NCBI RefSeq assembly: GCF_000413855.1
Contig: NZ_ATGG01000027.1
Coordinates: forward strand, 1-64,000
DNA: 64,000 nt
Direction of reading: 5' to 3'
Source of the DNA: Acinetobacter gyllenbergii CIP 110306 = MTCC 11365
GTDB lineage: Bacteria; Pseudomonadota; Gammaproteobacteria; Pseudomonadales; Moraxellaceae
Positions within the stretch are counted from its first letter, which is position 1. Every line of letters begins with the position of its first letter. A program made the translations under genes and the position numbers. This document shows positions 8,393-19,412 of this stretch, in pieces. The notes under the pieces are model-generated. The model saw only the letters and a program-made list of their open reading frames with translations, had not been told where the DNA came from and did not search any database.

Positions 8393-8626
8393 TTACTCGA
8401 GTTCCAGTTGATGATCGTCTTTGGTCACTTTAATTTTTAGTTTTTTATACTTACGTTTATTGGGATCAAGGGCTGAGTTTTTGATTTCATTTGCAAAACT
8501 TTGATCTTGCATCAGCTCTGTATAGGCTTTATAGCCAAGTAGGATTTGAGTCGGTTGAGAGCCATTTCTTATAAAATAATGGTCAATCATCGCATTTAGC
8601 TCAGCTAAAAGTACTGATTTACTCAC
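8393..8626 (-). CDS. Small hypothetical protein
   Basis: A 77-aa protein, unrecognised. It begins with a helical segment (LLAELNAMIDHYFIRNG) and ends in a basic stretch (DPNKRKYKKLKIKVTKDDHQ), which would suit a small nucleic-acid or protein-binding fold. ATG start; the 122 bp to the next gene on the left contain no other frame. No paralogue in the window. Likely a genus-level conserved protein; function unknown. Confidence 0.6.
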   Translation of the reverse strand: MSKSVLLAELNAMIDHYFIRNGSQPTQILLGYKAYTELMQDQSFANEIKNSALDPNKRKYKKLKIKVTKDDHQLELE

Positions 8627-8899
8627 TCTTATGTCCTTAACAATCTTTAGGCAAAGGGAGTATATGGTTAAAAAATTCTGCTGAATATAAAGTGAGCTTT
8701 TGATGATGAGATTGTCATAAAAGGTTAATAAATAAGGTGGATTTTAACTGTGATGTGGATAACTCAAGATCTATCAACAATCAATCAATATCTTCTCTAA
8801 ATCTGCTACAATTGCGCCAATTTTGAATTACCACTTTTTCAGTTCAAGTACATATTTATAAATGTGTACATAACTGTGTACATATTGAAGATTTTCCCT

Positions 8900-10489
8900 A
8901 TGTTTAAAGAGCAATTAGCTAAAGAAGTCGCGAGCCGCAGGACTTTTGCGATCATTTCCCACCCCGATGCGGGTAAAACCACCATGACAGAAAAACTGTT
9001 GTTATGGGGGAAGGCGATTCAGGTTGCGGGGATGGTCAAAAGCCGTAAGTCTGACCGTTCAGCAACCTCAGACTGGATGGAAATGGAAAAAGAACGTGGT
9101 ATCTCGATTACCACGTCGGTGATGCAGTTCCCTTATAAAAAGCACACCATTAACTTACTTGATACGCCGGGACATGAAGACTTCTCGGAAGATACCTACC
9201 GGACCTTGACTGCCGTTGACTCAGCTTTGATGGTGATCGATGGTGCAAAAGGTGTCGAAGAACGAACCATTAAATTAATGGAAGTGTGTCGTATGCGCGA
9301 CACACCAATCATTTCATTCGTCAACAAAATGGACCGTGAAATTCGTGAGCCTCTTGAGTTGCTCGACGAAATCGAAAATGTCTTGAATATCCGTTGTGTG
9401 CCGATTACCTGGCCTTTGGGCATGGGACGTGATTTTGCTGGCGTCTACAACCTGCTTGAAAATAAGCTATATGTCTATAAAGCAGGTTTTGGTTCGACTA
9501 TTACTGATATCGAAGTGCGTGATGGTTATGATCATGCCGACATTCGTGAAAAAGTCGGTGAGTTGGCATGGTCATCCTTTGAGGAATCTCTTGAATTGGT
9601 ACAAATGGCCAATGAGCCACTTGACCGTGAGTTATTCTTGCAAGGTAAACAAACTCCAGTCTTGTTCGGTACTGCATTGGGTAACTTTGCAGTAGATCAT
9701 GTCTTGGATACCTTTATTAATTGGGCGCCAGAGCCGAAGGCACATCCAACGCAAGAACGTATTGTTGAAGCCAATGAAGAAGGCTTCACTGGCTTTGTCT
9801 TCAAGATTCAAGCCAATATGGACCCAAAACACCGTGACCGTATTGCCTTTATGCGTATTTGCTCAGGTAAATATGAAAAAGGTCTGAAAATGAATCATGT
9901 GCGTATCGGTAAAGATGTGCGTATCAGTGATGCCTTAACCTTCCTTGCGGGCGAGCGTGAACATCTGGAAGAGGCTTGGCCGGGTGATATCATTGGTTTG
10001 CATAACCACGGGACCATTCAGATTGGGGATACCTTTACCAGCGGTGAAGATCTACATTTCACAGGGATTCCACACTTCGCACCTGAAATGTTCCGCCGTG
10101 TCCGCTTGAAAGATCCTTTGAAATCGAAGCAGCTGCAAAAAGGCCTGAAAGAGTTATCTGAAGAAGGTGCGACCCAAGTGTTCATGCCACAAATCAGTAA
10201 TGATCTGATTGTCGGTGCAGTCGGTGTGCTACAGTTTGATGTGGTTGCTTACCGCCTCAAAGAAGAATATAAGGTTGACTGTATTTACGAGCCAGTCAGT
10301 GTACATACCGTTCGTTGGGTGCATTGTGACGATGACAAGATTCTGAATGAATTTAAGAAAAAAGCACATGACCAGCTTTCAGTGGATGGCGGTGGTCATC
10401 TGACTTATCTTGCACCAAGTCGTGTAAACTTACAGTTAATGCAAGAACGTTGGCCAGATATTCAGTTCCGTAACACACGAGAACACTAA
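8900..10489 (+). CDS. prfC: Peptide chain release factor 3
   Basis: Translational GTPase RF3, which removes RF1/RF2 from the ribosome after peptide release. With ATG 8900 the protein is 529 aa, the same length as E. coli RF3; an upstream in-frame start at 8864 would add 12 non-conserved residues and is rejected. G1 is [16 protein letters not shown]2 region [13 protein letters not shown]3 [10 protein letters not shown]4 NKMD. Domains II and III follow with [11 protein letters not shown] and [22 protein letters not shown] -10-like box lies at 8807-8812. A strong terminator follows at 10497-10526. Confidence 0.97.
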   Translation: MFKEQLAKEVASRRTFAIISHPDAGKTTMTEKLLLWGKAIQVAGMVKSRKSDRSATSDWMEMEKERGISITTSVMQFPYKKHTINLLDTPGHEDFSEDTYRTLTAVDSALMVIDGAKGVEERTIKLMEVCRMRDTPIISFVNKMDREIREPLELLDEIENVLNIRCVPITWPLGMGRDFAGVYNLLENKLYVYKAGFGSTITDIEVRDGYDHADIREKVGELAWSSFEESLELVQMANEPLDRELFLQGKQTPVLFGTALGNFAVDHVLDTFINWAPEPKAHPTQERIVEANEEGFTGFVFKIQANMDPKHRDRIAFMRICSGKYEKGLKMNHVRIGKDVRISDALTFLAGEREHLEEAWPGDIIGLHNHGTIQIGDTFTSGEDLHFTGIPHFAPEMFRRVRLKDPLKSKQLQKGLKELSEEGATQVFMPQISNDLIVGAVGVLQFDVVAYRLKEEYKVDCIYEPVSVHTVRWVHCDDDKILNEFKKKAHDQLSVDGGGHLTYLAPSRVNLQLMQERWPDIQFRNTREH

Positions 10490-10496
10490 ACTGCAC

Positions 10497-10526
10497 AAAA
10501 ACAGCTTCTAATTAGAAGCTGTTTTT
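10497..10526 (+). terminator. Intrinsic terminator of prfC
   Basis: Perfect 13-bp stem AAAAACAGCTTCT (10497-10509) with AGAAGCTGTTTTT (10514-10526) around AATT, with T run in the right arm. Confidence 0.92.
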
Positions 10527-10558
10527 AATTGAATGCTCTAAAAATAAAGGATGATGCA

Positions 10559-11386
10559 ATGAACACTTTAAAACCACTTTTAGCTATCAGTATGATGATT
10601 GGCATAATGGCTTTAACGGCATGTGATCATCCGAATAAAAATGAAAGCACTAAGGAGCAGACCAAGGAACAGGCTGCGTCATCGGTCGAAAAGGCTGAAG
10701 TATTGCCTTACTTAAATATGAAAGAAGCCAAGGCCGATTATGCCTTGCCATTCTGTGAAAAGAAGAACTGTATTGATCTCGATATTCAGACAGTCAAAAC
10801 CCAAGATGAATGGCTGAATGCATGGATTGCAAAAAATCAGGCCAATGTGATTCAGCAACAAATTGAACAGAATAAAAACCTGACCCTGCAACAGGCGATT
10901 AATGCCTACGTGAAAAAGTCAGATGAGTGGCAAGATAAATATTCTAAAAACAAAGCCTATGAACTGCATCTAACCACACGTATTGCCTCGCAACGAAATC
11001 AATATGTATTGTTGCAAGTGGGTGTGGATACACAACAAGAAGATATTGCGGTGAAAGATCGCTTCTACTTTTTTGTGGCGGATCGTAAGCTGCAAAAGAG
11101 TGTCAGTGTTTTGGATGTGATTCAGAAAAATCAGCAAAATGCCTTAAACCAGATTATCCAAAGCCACTATCAAACATGGGTAGACAAGCAATCGGCAGAA
11201 GTCAAAAAGCAAGTGCCGAAAAAATTGTATTGGGGACAGGCCGATTGGTTCTTTGATGGGGAAGGCATTGGAGTGCATTATCGTGCCAATGAAATCAGCA
11301 AAGATGCACCACAACTAGATATTTATTTGACTACGGAACAAAGCAAACAAATGCTACAGGCTGAAATATATCAGCAAATGTTTTAA
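10559..11386 (+). CDS. Lipoprotein, DUF3298/RsiV-like
   Basis: Predicted periplasm-facing lipoprotein of 275 aa. ATG 10559 is chosen over an upstream ATG because AAAGG lies eight bases before it and because it gives a proper type II signal: short basic start, hydrophobic core and lipobox LTAC (Cys near residue 22). A charged, low-complexity Lys/Glu linker follows. The C-terminal half (DVIQKNQQNALNQIIQSHY and YWGQADWFFDGEGIGVHYR) resembles the DUF3298/RsiV fold seen in the next gene. Function unknown. It and the next lipoprotein gene are 119 bp apart and look like diverged tandem paralogues. Confidence 0.8.
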   Translation: MNTLKPLLAISMMIGIMALTACDHPNKNESTKEQTKEQAASSVEKAEVLPYLNMKEAKADYALPFCEKKNCIDLDIQTVKTQDEWLNAWIAKNQANVIQQQIEQNKNLTLQQAINAYVKKSDEWQDKYSKNKAYELHLTTRIASQRNQYVLLQVGVDTQQEDIAVKDRFYFFVADRKLQKSVSVLDVIQKNQQNALNQIIQSHYQTWVDKQSAEVKKQVPKKLYWGQADWFFDGEGIGVHYRANEISKDAPQLDIYLTTEQSKQMLQAEIYQQMF

Positions 11387-11505
11387 TTGAGCCAGAGGCC
11401 GCTATTCTAAGTTTCGTATAGAAATTGCATGTGCCTGTAGCGGTTTTGCTTTAACTTCGATAGCATTTAAAAATCTTGTGTAATAACAATGCTGATAGGT
11501 TTTAA

Positions 11506-12423
11506 ATGAAAACATTTTATAAATTTAGCGTCCTTGCATGTGCAATTCTGCTTGCCGCTTGCCAGCCGAAATCAGAGCCGAAAGAATCACAGGATAAACC
11601 CGCTGATCCACCTGTGGTACAGCAACCCGCCGAGCCAATCTTACGCGGTGAAACCGTGAAGTTACAGGTGAGTTTGCCTGAGTGTAAAGGCAATACCTGT
11701 CCTGATTTTACGGTTGAACGATTACAAAGTAATTTCCCGTTTATTGATCAATTACTGGATCAGCAAATTCTTGAGCAATTGGGTAAGATTTTAGATGTGG
11801 TCGATGCGGATGTTTCTGCGACTTCAACGCCTAAGACTGCTGAGGATAAATCGAGTTTGGATGCTCAGGCTCAAGCCTATGCCAATGCCTTTGTGAAAAT
11901 CGATGAAGAGTTAAAAGCGCTCAGCAGTAGCCATCAAATTAGCTTGATGATTAAGCCCAAAATTTTGCAACCGAAAGGAACATTGGCAACCGTTGTATTA
12001 AATAGCAGCAGTTATTTGGGGGGAGCGCATGGCTCGACCTCACAGCGTTATTACAACTTTGATTTGACCACTCAAAAACAGATTCAATTACATGATTTAT
12101 TGTTGCCTAAACAAAAAGCCACTTTAGACAAATTGGCACATGAGGCCTTTAAAACCTGGATTGTTGATTCTAAACTTGCAACGGATCCAAAGGAATATGA
12201 ACAGGCTTGGCCTTTCCAAGTCACTGATAATTTCCTGTTAGGCGAGCAAGGGTTAATTTTGCAATATGGTGAATATGAGATTGGTCCTTATGTGGTCGGA
12301 TTACCACGTTTAGTCATTCCATTTAGCGAATTACAAGGCGTGTTAAAGCCTGAGTATTTACCTAAAATAGATAAGCCAGCAGCAGCATCAACCCCTGCTG
12401 CAAGTACGCCAAGTCAAAGTTAA
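11506..12423 (+). CDS. Lipoprotein with DUF3298 (RsiV-like) domain
   Basis: A 305-aa lipoprotein: signal peptide with lipobox LAAC (Cys near 19), then a Pro/Glu/Lys-rich linker, then a DUF3298-type domain with SSYLGGAHGSTSQRYYNFDL and IQLHDLLLPKQKATLDKLA, and an Ala/Ser/Pro-rich tail (PAAASTPAASTPSQ). DUF3298 occurs in the anti-sigma factor RsiV, but no sigma factor gene is adjacent, so a sensor role is unproven. Its stop overlaps the start of the tatD-like gene by one base (TAATG), so translation is probably coupled. Confidence 0.82.
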   Translation: MKTFYKFSVLACAILLAACQPKSEPKESQDKPADPPVVQQPAEPILRGETVKLQVSLPECKGNTCPDFTVERLQSNFPFIDQLLDQQILEQLGKILDVVDADVSATSTPKTAEDKSSLDAQAQAYANAFVKIDEELKALSSSHQISLMIKPKILQPKGTLATVVLNSSSYLGGAHGSTSQRYYNFDLTTQKQIQLHDLLLPKQKATLDKLAHEAFKTWIVDSKLATDPKEYEQAWPFQVTDNFLLGEQGLILQYGEYEIGPYVVGLPRLVIPFSELQGVLKPEYLPKIDKPAAASTPAASTPSQS

Positions 12424-13238
12424 TGCAACTGTTCGATACCCATACCCATTTTGATGTTGCCGATTTTGATATTGATCGGCAACATCTGGCTGAACAAGCA
12501 AAACAGGTTGGGGTCGATGCTTTAGTGTTAATCGGTTTTGTTGAATCACGATTCGATGAACTGACCCACACCCATCAACAATTACAATATTGGGAAAATG
12601 TGCCACGCTCTTATCTGGCCCCTGGTTTACATCCTTTTTATATCGAACAACATCAGCCAGAACATTTACAGCGACTTGAGCACGTGTTACAGCAGCATGA
12701 CTGTGTGGCGGTGGGTGAAATTGGTTTAGATACTTTTTTAAAACAACATAAACAGCCCGAACAGTTTGCCAAACAGCAGCATTATTTTATTGAACAATTG
12801 GTATTGGCAACACAATATCAAAAACCAGTGTTATTACATATCCGTAAAGCACATGCAGAAAGTATTGCGATTTTAAAAGCACAAAAATTTAAATTGGGTG
12901 GCATTGCCCATGCCTTTAGTGGTGGGGTGGAAGAGGCCAAGGCCTTGGTGAAATTAGGCTTTAAAATTGGGGTGACAGGACAAATTACCAATCCAAATGC
13001 CAAAAAACTGCATCAAGTGGTACAAGCGATAGGCAGTGAAAACTTGGTGATCGAAACTGATTGTCCAGACATGACGCCCTTGTGTTGCCAAACTTCGACT
13101 GAGCATCGTACCCGTAATACCCCAGTCAACCTACCTTATGTGCTGGAGAGTTTGGCTCAGACCCTTAACCAGCCTGAATTACAGCTGGCTGCACAACTTT
13201 GGCAAAACTCACTGGCTGCGTTGCGACTTAAATTTTAA
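12423..13238 (+). CDS. TatD-family metal-dependent hydrolase
   Basis: A 271-aa amidohydrolase-fold phosphoesterase. Metal ligands are visible: DTHTHFD at residues 4-10, GEIGLD near 98-103, LHIRKA, IAHAFSG and TDCPDM. This is the YcfH/YjjV/TatD DNase group, which removes 3' ends or processes nucleic acids in several species. In E. coli, yjjV lies near prfC, as here, which favours a YjjV-type orthologue. Start overlaps the preceding stop. It is the last gene of a lipoprotein-tatD operon. Confidence 0.9.
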   Translation: MQLFDTHTHFDVADFDIDRQHLAEQAKQVGVDALVLIGFVESRFDELTHTHQQLQYWENVPRSYLAPGLHPFYIEQHQPEHLQRLEHVLQQHDCVAVGEIGLDTFLKQHKQPEQFAKQQHYFIEQLVLATQYQKPVLLHIRKAHAESIAILKAQKFKLGGIAHAFSGGVEEAKALVKLGFKIGVTGQITNPNAKKLHQVVQAIGSENLVIETDCPDMTPLCCQTSTEHRTRNTPVNLPYVLESLAQTLNQPELQLAAQLWQNSLAALRLKF

Positions 13239-13364
13239 GAGAATAAGCAAATAATCTCGTTAAAAATAAGATACTAAAAGGGAACACATGCTTTTCTAAA
13301 CAGAGGTACATTAAAAGAACAATTTGATAATAAACACATCAGCCAATACTGGGAGGGCGACCTT

Positions 13365-16121
13365 ATGGCCAGATATAGCAAAATCAATAGTTTCAATGCA
13401 TTACAAACACTCAGCGTCGGTTCGACATCCTATCAAATCTTTAGCTTGGCGCGAGCAGCTCAAACCCTCGGTAATATTGAACGATTACCGAAGTCTTTAA
13501 AGGTTTTGCTAGAAAATTTACTCCGTTTTGAAGACCAAAAAAGTGTAAAAGTGGAGCATATTCAAGCGCTGGTCGATTGGCAAAAAAGCAAACGTTCAGA
13601 TCAAGAAATTCAATATCGACCTGCACGAGTACTGATGCAGGATTTTACCGGTGTTCCTGCAGTGGTCGATCTGGCGGCGATGCGTGCTGCGATGGCACAG
13701 GCAGGTGGTGATCCCAACCTGATTAACCCTTTATCTCCTGTGGATTTGGTGATTGACCATTCAGTAATGGTCGATCATTTTGCCGATGACAATGCCTTTG
13801 CTGAAAACGTTGAAATTGAAATGCAGCGCAATGGTGAGCGTTATCAATTCCTACGTTGGGGACAATCTGCCTTTAATAATTTTAGTGTGGTGCCACCCGG
13901 TACAGGGATTTGCCACCAAGTCAATTTAGAATATTTAGCGCAAGCCGTCTGGTTAGGTGATGATGAAGGTCAGGTTTTTGCCTTTCCAGATACCTTAGTT
14001 GGAACAGATTCGCATACCACCATGATCAATGGTCTTGGTGTATTGGGATGGGGTGTTGGAGGGATTGAGGCCGAGGCAGCAATGCTCGGGCAACCTGTAT
14101 CAATGCTGATTCCAGAAGTGATCGGTTTTAAACTGACTGGAAAATTAAAGGAAGGCATTACTGCAACAGATTTGGTCTTAACCATTACTCAGATGTTGCG
14201 TCAAAAAGGCGTGGTTGGAAAATTTGTTGAGTTCTATGGCGATGGTTTGGCAGATTTACCTTTGGCAGATCGTGCCACCATTGCCAATATGGCACCAGAA
14301 TACGGTGCGACTTGTGGATTTTTCCCGATTGATGAAGTGACGCTGGGTTATTTAGCATTGACGGGACGCAAACAAGACCGTATTGATTTGGTCGAAGCTT
14401 ATAGTAAAGAACAAGGCTTATGGCGTCATACGGGTGATGAGCCAATTTTTACTGATACGCTCAGCTTGGATATGAGTACGGTGCAAGCCAGTCTGGCAGG
14501 ACCAAAGCGTCCACAAGATCGGGTTTTGTTGGGCGATGTTCCGAAAACCTTTAATGCATTGATGGAATTGAATCTCAAACCCGCCAAAGAAGCCAAAGAA
14601 CGTTTAGAGAATGAAGGCGGCGGCGGTACGGCTGTTGAAGCCAAGAAAGCGAATTTAGCGCATGAACAACCTTCTTGCACCATTGAAGGTAAATCTTATC
14701 CATTGAATCATGGCGATGTGGTGATTTCCGCGATTACTTCATGTACCAATACCTCGAATCCAAGTGTGATGTTAGCTGCGGGTTTACTGGCGAAAAAAGC
14801 CATTGAAAAAGGTTTGCAGCGTAAACCGTGGGTGAAAAGTTCATTGGCGCCGGGTTCTAAAGTCGTGACCGATTATCTGGCTGCGGCAGGTTTAACGCCG
14901 TACTTGGATGAGTTGGGCTATAACTTGGTCGGTTATGGTTGTACGACTTGTATTGGTAACTCTGGACCTTTGCCTGAACCGATTGAAGAAGCAATTCAAT
15001 GTCATGATCTGAATGTGGCTTCGGTGCTTTCAGGTAACCGTAACTTTGAAGGGCGTGTTCATCCTTTAGTGAAAACCAATTGGTTGGCCTCACCACCACT
15101 TGTTGTGGCCTATGGTTTGGCGGGAAATATTCGGACTGATTTAACCACTCAGCCGATTGGACAAGATCAAAATGGTCAAGATGTCTATTTGAAAGATATT
15201 TGGCCAAGTCAGATTGAAATTGATCAAGTCTTGCAGAAGGTCAATACCGACATGTTCCATAAGGAATATGCAGCGGTGTTTGATGGGGATGCAACTTGGC
15301 AAGCGATTCAGATTCCACAAAGCCAAACTTATGCGTGGCAAGACAACTCGACCTATATTCGACATCCGCCATTTTTTGAAGAAATTAATCAACCTCCAAA
15401 AGCCATTACTAATATTGAGCAGGCACAAATCTTGGCGGTATTGGGTGACTCAGTTACCACTGATCATATCTCTCCAGCAGGGAATATCAAGAAAGACAGC
15501 CCAGCAGGACGTTATTTACAGCAGCAAGGGGTCGAACCAAAAGACTTCAACTCTTATGGTTCTCGCCGTGGTAATCATGAAGTGATGATGCGTGGGACGT
15601 TTGCCAATATTCGGATTAAGAATGAAATGCTGGATGGTGAAGAGGGCGGCAATACCATTTTCATCCCAACAGGTGAAAAGCTGGCCATCTATGATGCATC
15701 CATGCTTTACCAGCAACAGCAAACGCCGTTGCTGATTATTGCAGGTAAGGAGTATGGAACAGGTTCATCACGAGACTGGGCAGCAAAAGGCACTAATTTA
15801 TTAGGCGTCAAAGCCGTCATTGCCGAGAGTTTTGAACGGATTCATCGTTCGAATCTGGTCGGTATGGGGGTATTGCCTTTGCAGTTTGTGGATGATCAAA
15901 CCCGTCAATCCTTGAACCTCACTGGTCGTGAAGTATTGTCGATTTATGGCTTATCCGATGATATTCAGCCACATCAGACGCTGGATATTCAGGTTGTACG
16001 AGAAGATGGCAGTCAAGAGCAGTTTAAAGTGTTATGCCGTATCGATACTTTGAATGAGGTGGAATACTTTAAAGCAGGCGGTATTTTGCATTATGTATTA
16101 CGCAATCTGATTGCCGCATAA
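13365..16121 (+). CDS. acnA: Aconitate hydratase A
   Basis: Aconitase of 918 aa that interconverts citrate and isocitrate in the TCA and glyoxylate cycles. The AcnA/IRP1-type order is complete: [17 protein letters not shown] near residue 85, substrate loop [19 protein letters not shown], and the three [4Fe-4S] cysteines in [11 protein letters not shown] and [12 protein letters not shown]. The swivel domain carries [26 protein letters not shown] and [14 protein letters not shown]. Length is normal. ATG 13365 has GGGAGG about 12 bases upstream. A terminator follows at 16141-16171. Confidence 0.97.
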   Translation: MARYSKINSFNALQTLSVGSTSYQIFSLARAAQTLGNIERLPKSLKVLLENLLRFEDQKSVKVEHIQALVDWQKSKRSDQEIQYRPARVLMQDFTGVPAVVDLAAMRAAMAQAGGDPNLINPLSPVDLVIDHSVMVDHFADDNAFAENVEIEMQRNGERYQFLRWGQSAFNNFSVVPPGTGICHQVNLEYLAQAVWLGDDEGQVFAFPDTLVGTDSHTTMINGLGVLGWGVGGIEAEAAMLGQPVSMLIPEVIGFKLTGKLKEGITATDLVLTITQMLRQKGVVGKFVEFYGDGLADLPLADRATIANMAPEYGATCGFFPIDEVTLGYLALTGRKQDRIDLVEAYSKEQGLWRHTGDEPIFTDTLSLDMSTVQASLAGPKRPQDRVLLGDVPKTFNALMELNLKPAKEAKERLENEGGGGTAVEAKKANLAHEQPSCTIEGKSYPLNHGDVVISAITSCTNTSNPSVMLAAGLLAKKAIEKGLQRKPWVKSSLAPGSKVVTDYLAAAGLTPYLDELGYNLVGYGCTTCIGNSGPLPEPIEEAIQCHDLNVASVLSGNRNFEGRVHPLVKTNWLASPPLVVAYGLAGNIRTDLTTQPIGQDQNGQDVYLKDIWPSQIEIDQVLQKVNTDMFHKEYAAVFDGDATWQAIQIPQSQTYAWQDNSTYIRHPPFFEEINQPPKAITNIEQAQILAVLGDSVTTDHISPAGNIKKDSPAGRYLQQQGVEPKDFNSYGSRRGNHEVMMRGTFANIRIKNEMLDGEEGGNTIFIPTGEKLAIYDASMLYQQQQTPLLIIAGKEYGTGSSRDWAAKGTNLLGVKAVIAESFERIHRSNLVGMGVLPLQFVDDQTRQSLNLTGREVLSIYGLSDDIQPHQTLDIQVVREDGSQEQFKVLCRIDTLNEVEYFKAGGILHYVLRNLIAA

Positions 16122-16140
16122 CGGAACACCCATTTAAATC

Positions 16141-16171
16141 AAAGATGAAAGCTGGTCTTTCATCTTTTTTT
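16141..16171 (+). terminator. Intrinsic terminator of acnA
   Basis: AAAGATGAAAG (16141-16151) pairs with CTTTCATCTTT (16157-16167), loop CTGGT, followed by more T. Confidence 0.9.
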
Positions 16172-16231
16172 GTTTGAATTTCAAGCATTCAGCGTTAAGG
16201 TAGTCAGGCTCGATTAAATTGGATAAAGGCT

Positions 16232-17419
16232 TTGAATCAGTTACCCCGCTATGTTTATTATCTGTTGGTGGCTCAGGCCTTTAACTTAATTGCTGCCGTC
16301 TTATCAGTAACAGTTTCAGCAATTGTGGGGTTAAAACTGGCGCCGACTCAGGCACTCGCCACAGTGCCTTATGGCTTGCAATTCTTGGCAATGCTGCTGA
16401 CCACTTTTATTTTCTCTTTTTTAATGAAAAAGTTTGGTCGGCATGTGGTCTTCCAATTTGGTTGTGTCTGCCTGTTCTTGGCGGGTATTTGGGGCTATCT
16501 GGCTCTACAGCAGCAACAGTTTTATCTATTATGCCTGAGCCATTTTTCTCTGGGTTTATTCATTTCCACCGCGAATTTTTATCGCTTTGCTGCTTCTGAT
16601 CGTTTGGCGACAGATTTAATTCCGAAAGCCACCGCGATGGTCATTTCGGGTGGTGTGGTTGCTGCGGTGATTGCACCGATGTTGGCAATCCAATTTCAAC
16701 AGGTGCAAGGATTACCCGATTTCACTGCGATCTATTTAATTTTTAGTGTTTTGGCGTTGTTCCTCTTTCCGATCTTGTATCTATGGAACAAAAAATTCCA
16801 ACGTCAGCAGATACAGCAAGTGCTGATTGAACCAATTCAGCGTGCCAAATTGCCGAATACTTTGATTATCTCTGCCGTCATCAGCGGTGCTTTTGCTTAC
16901 TATATTATGAATGTGATGATGATTATGTCCTCCTTGCATTTAAAGGAGCATCATTCATTTCATTATGCTTCGATCTCGATTCAGCTACATGTATTGGCGA
17001 TGTTTATCCCGTCCTTCTTTGTCTCTAAACTGATTCAACGCTGGGGCACATACAGCACGATTTATCTCGGTTTCGCTTTGTTGATGCTATCTTCCCTGAT
17101 TCCAATATTTGGACAAGTGGGGATCTATATTAATATTGCTTTGATCGTGCTCGGTGTCGGCTGGAATTTTGCTTATTCAGGTGCATCAACCTTGTTAGCC
17201 GGTCTTAACGAGCAGCAAAAACATCGTGTCCAAGGCATCAATGAAACAGGAATTGCCTTATTTGCGACCTTAGGGGCATTTTTACCTGCACCGATTTTAA
17301 GTAGCCTCGGATGGATCAATGCAAACCTATTGGCTTTATGCATGAGCCTGATGGTTTTTATCCTGTTGGTTATTTTAATTCGTCGAGATCAATCATCCCC
17401 TAAAGTTTCACGGGGCTAA
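16232..17419 (+). CDS. MFS transporter
   Basis: A 395-aa inner-membrane permease with about 12 hydrophobic segments. The MFS loop 2-3 motif is in FSFLMKKFGRHVVFQFG, and a central hydrophilic loop (LWNKKFQRQQIQQVLIEPIQ) divides two six-helix halves. The start is TTG at 16232 with AAAGG just upstream; no better ATG exists before the first helix. The substrate is unknown; the sequence resembles the YcaD/uncharacterised MFS_1 group more than drug pumps. It stands alone between acnA and tcdA. Confidence 0.85.
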   Translation: MNQLPRYVYYLLVAQAFNLIAAVLSVTVSAIVGLKLAPTQALATVPYGLQFLAMLLTTFIFSFLMKKFGRHVVFQFGCVCLFLAGIWGYLALQQQQFYLLCLSHFSLGLFISTANFYRFAASDRLATDLIPKATAMVISGGVVAAVIAPMLAIQFQQVQGLPDFTAIYLIFSVLALFLFPILYLWNKKFQRQQIQQVLIEPIQRAKLPNTLIISAVISGAFAYYIMNVMMIMSSLHLKEHHSFHYASISIQLHVLAMFIPSFFVSKLIQRWGTYSTIYLGFALLMLSSLIPIFGQVGIYINIALIVLGVGWNFAYSGASTLLAGLNEQQKHRVQGINETGIALFATLGAFLPAPILSSLGWINANLLALCMSLMVFILLVILIRRDQSSPKVSRG

Positions 17420-17477
17420 CCTAAAACAAGTGAAACACGCTAAAATAGTGCTTTGATTAAAAAGATAGACCACGACT

Positions 17478-18245
17478 GTGATGACCGATGTTCCTGTAAA
17501 TGATGAATATGAACGCCGTTTTGCTGGTGTTGCCAAAATTTATGGAGAAAATGCCTTTTCGCATTATGAACACAGTCATGTCATGGTGATTGGGATTGGT
17601 GGTGTTGGCAGTTGGGCGGTTGAGGCACTGGCACGTACAGGGATTGGTGAATTAACTTTGGTCGATATGGATGTGGTCGCAGCATCAAATATTAACCGTC
17701 AATTGCCTGCGATGAGCTCAACACTCGGACAAGAAAAAATTGAAGTGATGGCGGAGCGTTGTCGCCAGATCAATCCACGCATGAAAGTGAATGTGATTGA
17801 TGACTATCTGACGCCTGATAATGTCAAAGAAATTTTAAATCCAGTGCCAAGCATTGTTTTGGATTGCATCGATGATGTCAAAGCCAAACTTGCCTTGATG
17901 CTGCATTGCCGCTTTAACAAGATTCCGTTGATTGTTTCGGGTGGTGCGGGTGGCAAACTCGACCCACTGAAAATTCGGGTGGCAGATTTGTCCAAAACCG
18001 AACAAGATCCAATGTTGGCAAAGTTACGCACGCAACTGCGTTCGATGGGGATTTGCAAAAAGCCAAAAGAGAAATTTGGCATCACTTGTGTGTATTCGAT
18101 TGATAACCCATTTTCCAGTGCGGATGTTTGTCCAAGTGCGGGTCTGCGCTGCGGGGGATATGGTTCGGCGGTGGTGGTGACTTCAAGCTTTGCCATGGTG
18201 GCGGTGGCTGAAGTCTTAAAGAAACTGGATAAAATCCGAACCTAA
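17478..18245 (+). CDS. tcdA: tRNA threonylcarbamoyladenosine dehydratase
   Basis: E1-like ATP-dependent enzyme (TcdA, formerly CsdL/YgdL) that cyclises t6A37 to ct6A37 in tRNA. It is 255 aa. The Rossmann ATP site is VMVIGIGGVGSWAVEALART, and the family-specific stretches DMDVVAASNINRQLPAM, LDCIDDVKAKLALM and RVADLSKTEQDP are present, as is the C-terminal CPSAGLRCGGYGS. The start can be GTG 17478 or the adjacent ATG 17481. Genes csdA/csdE are not nearby. Confidence 0.95.
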   Translation: MMTDVPVNDEYERRFAGVAKIYGENAFSHYEHSHVMVIGIGGVGSWAVEALARTGIGELTLVDMDVVAASNINRQLPAMSSTLGQEKIEVMAERCRQINPRMKVNVIDDYLTPDNVKEILNPVPSIVLDCIDDVKAKLALMLHCRFNKIPLIVSGGAGGKLDPLKIRVADLSKTEQDPMLAKLRTQLRSMGICKKPKEKFGITCVYSIDNPFSSADVCPSAGLRCGGYGSAVVVTSSFAMVAVAEVLKKLDKIRT

Positions 18246-18261
18246 ATCAGATTTCAATTGA

Positions 18262-18741
18262 TTAAGCCTGTGGATATTGCGGCGCTAAACGGTAATAGGT
18301 ATAGGTGACATTTGGGTCTTTATAGACGTCATAACTGGTTTGCTTAAAATCAGAAACCCATTGTGAACCCGTAAAGCCAGCAATGTGCCCATAGCGATGC
18401 TTTTTAGTGCGGTGGATAATGTAAATATCACCAGGTTGCGGGTTGTTAAACGCAGGTGTAATTTTTTGATAACCAATCTGCTGTAGAGTGCGGCCCCAGT
18501 CTGACGCAGCCACTGGATGCTGGACAATATTGGCACCTGCTGACTGTAGGGCGATTCTGACAAATTTAGCGCATTGTGATGAACTACGATAAGAGGCACG
18601 CTTTGCCAATTTCTGAGAGAATTTATCAACATCAATTGCTGGTACTGATGCAGGCTTCGGCATTTCTCGATAAGGAATAACCACCTGTTGCGAGGGTGGG
18701 TGAATCATACTGTGATCAACTGAAGGTACATCATAAATCAT
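18262..18741 (-). CDS. CHAP-like cysteine peptidoglycan amidase, no signal peptide
   Basis: A 159-aa protein with a papain-like (CHAP/NlpC superfamily) layout: nucleophile Cys57 in SSSQCAKFVRIALQSAG, then HPVAASDWGRTLQQIGY, PQPGDIYIIHRT and catalytic His119 in HRYGHIAGF, with Asp131 as the likely third residue. Such enzymes cut peptidoglycan stem peptides. There is no signal peptide, and the first 40 residues are Pro-rich and disordered, as in phage endolysins or type VI secreted amidases. No immunity gene, VgrG or PAAR gene is adjacent. It is convergent with tcdA and 16 bp away from it. Confidence 0.75.
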   Translation of the reverse strand: MIYDVPSVDHSMIHPPSQQVVIPYREMPKPASVPAIDVDKFSQKLAKRASYRSSSQCAKFVRIALQSAGANIVQHPVAASDWGRTLQQIGYQKITPAFNNPQPGDIYIIHRTKKHRYGHIAGFTGSQWVSDFKQTSYDVYKDPNVTYTYYRLAPQYPQA

Positions 18742-19412
18742 TGTGCATCTCTACCGCATTTTCAAAACAACTGAACGTGTGCCAGAATTTATTACGGCGC
18801 CCATAGTAAGCGATAAATCTTAAAAAAACTGAAATGTAACGTAATAATATAACATTTGATCTGTTGTACTGATCACTTAGGGTAAATTAGCAGTTAAGAA
18901 TCTTTTTCATTATCAGTAATTTGTTGGTTAATAAGTTTCAATAAAATGATTTGTAAGATTATATTTCATTTTTGATTGAAAATTAGGCAATTTAGTGTGG
19001 TTGATCTGATTTGGTTTAATGGTGGTTTTATTGCAAGCTTATGTTTATTATAAAAATATTTAAAAGGTGACTTGAAATTATCCATCCAGAAAAGTTTTCT
19101 GATTTCGATTAGATCGTGCAACTCATTCAGCCATACATCAAAGACTTTGCTTTGAATACAAGCGTTTTTAAAATATTCAGTTCAATATTGCGACGCTTGG
19201 TTGTGAACACTTCAATATAAATCACCTCATTTTGAATAAAAAACAGAACCATTGAGCCGTAGTGTTTTTTACATTAAATCTAAAAATATCGTCTTTGGCG
19301 AACATGTGTATTGAAGCACTTGCTTTGGTCGCATTCTTGAACGTATAGTGATGCGCCGCGTAGTATCGAACCTGCAATGAATTTTAAATATTGAGTTTGA
19401 GGGAAATCGGAT
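18742..19412. other. 670-bp AT-rich intergenic region
   Basis: Upstream region of both the CHAP-like gene and the NlpE-like gene. No frame with coding character, RNA fold with a T tract, or repeat was recognised. It is long for this gene-dense stretch and could hold an unseen sRNA or a decayed gene. Confidence 0.4.

Noticed and set aside
8864..8899. Upstream start for prfC
   Set aside because: Adds 12 residues; ATG 8900 gives exactly the 529-aa family length.
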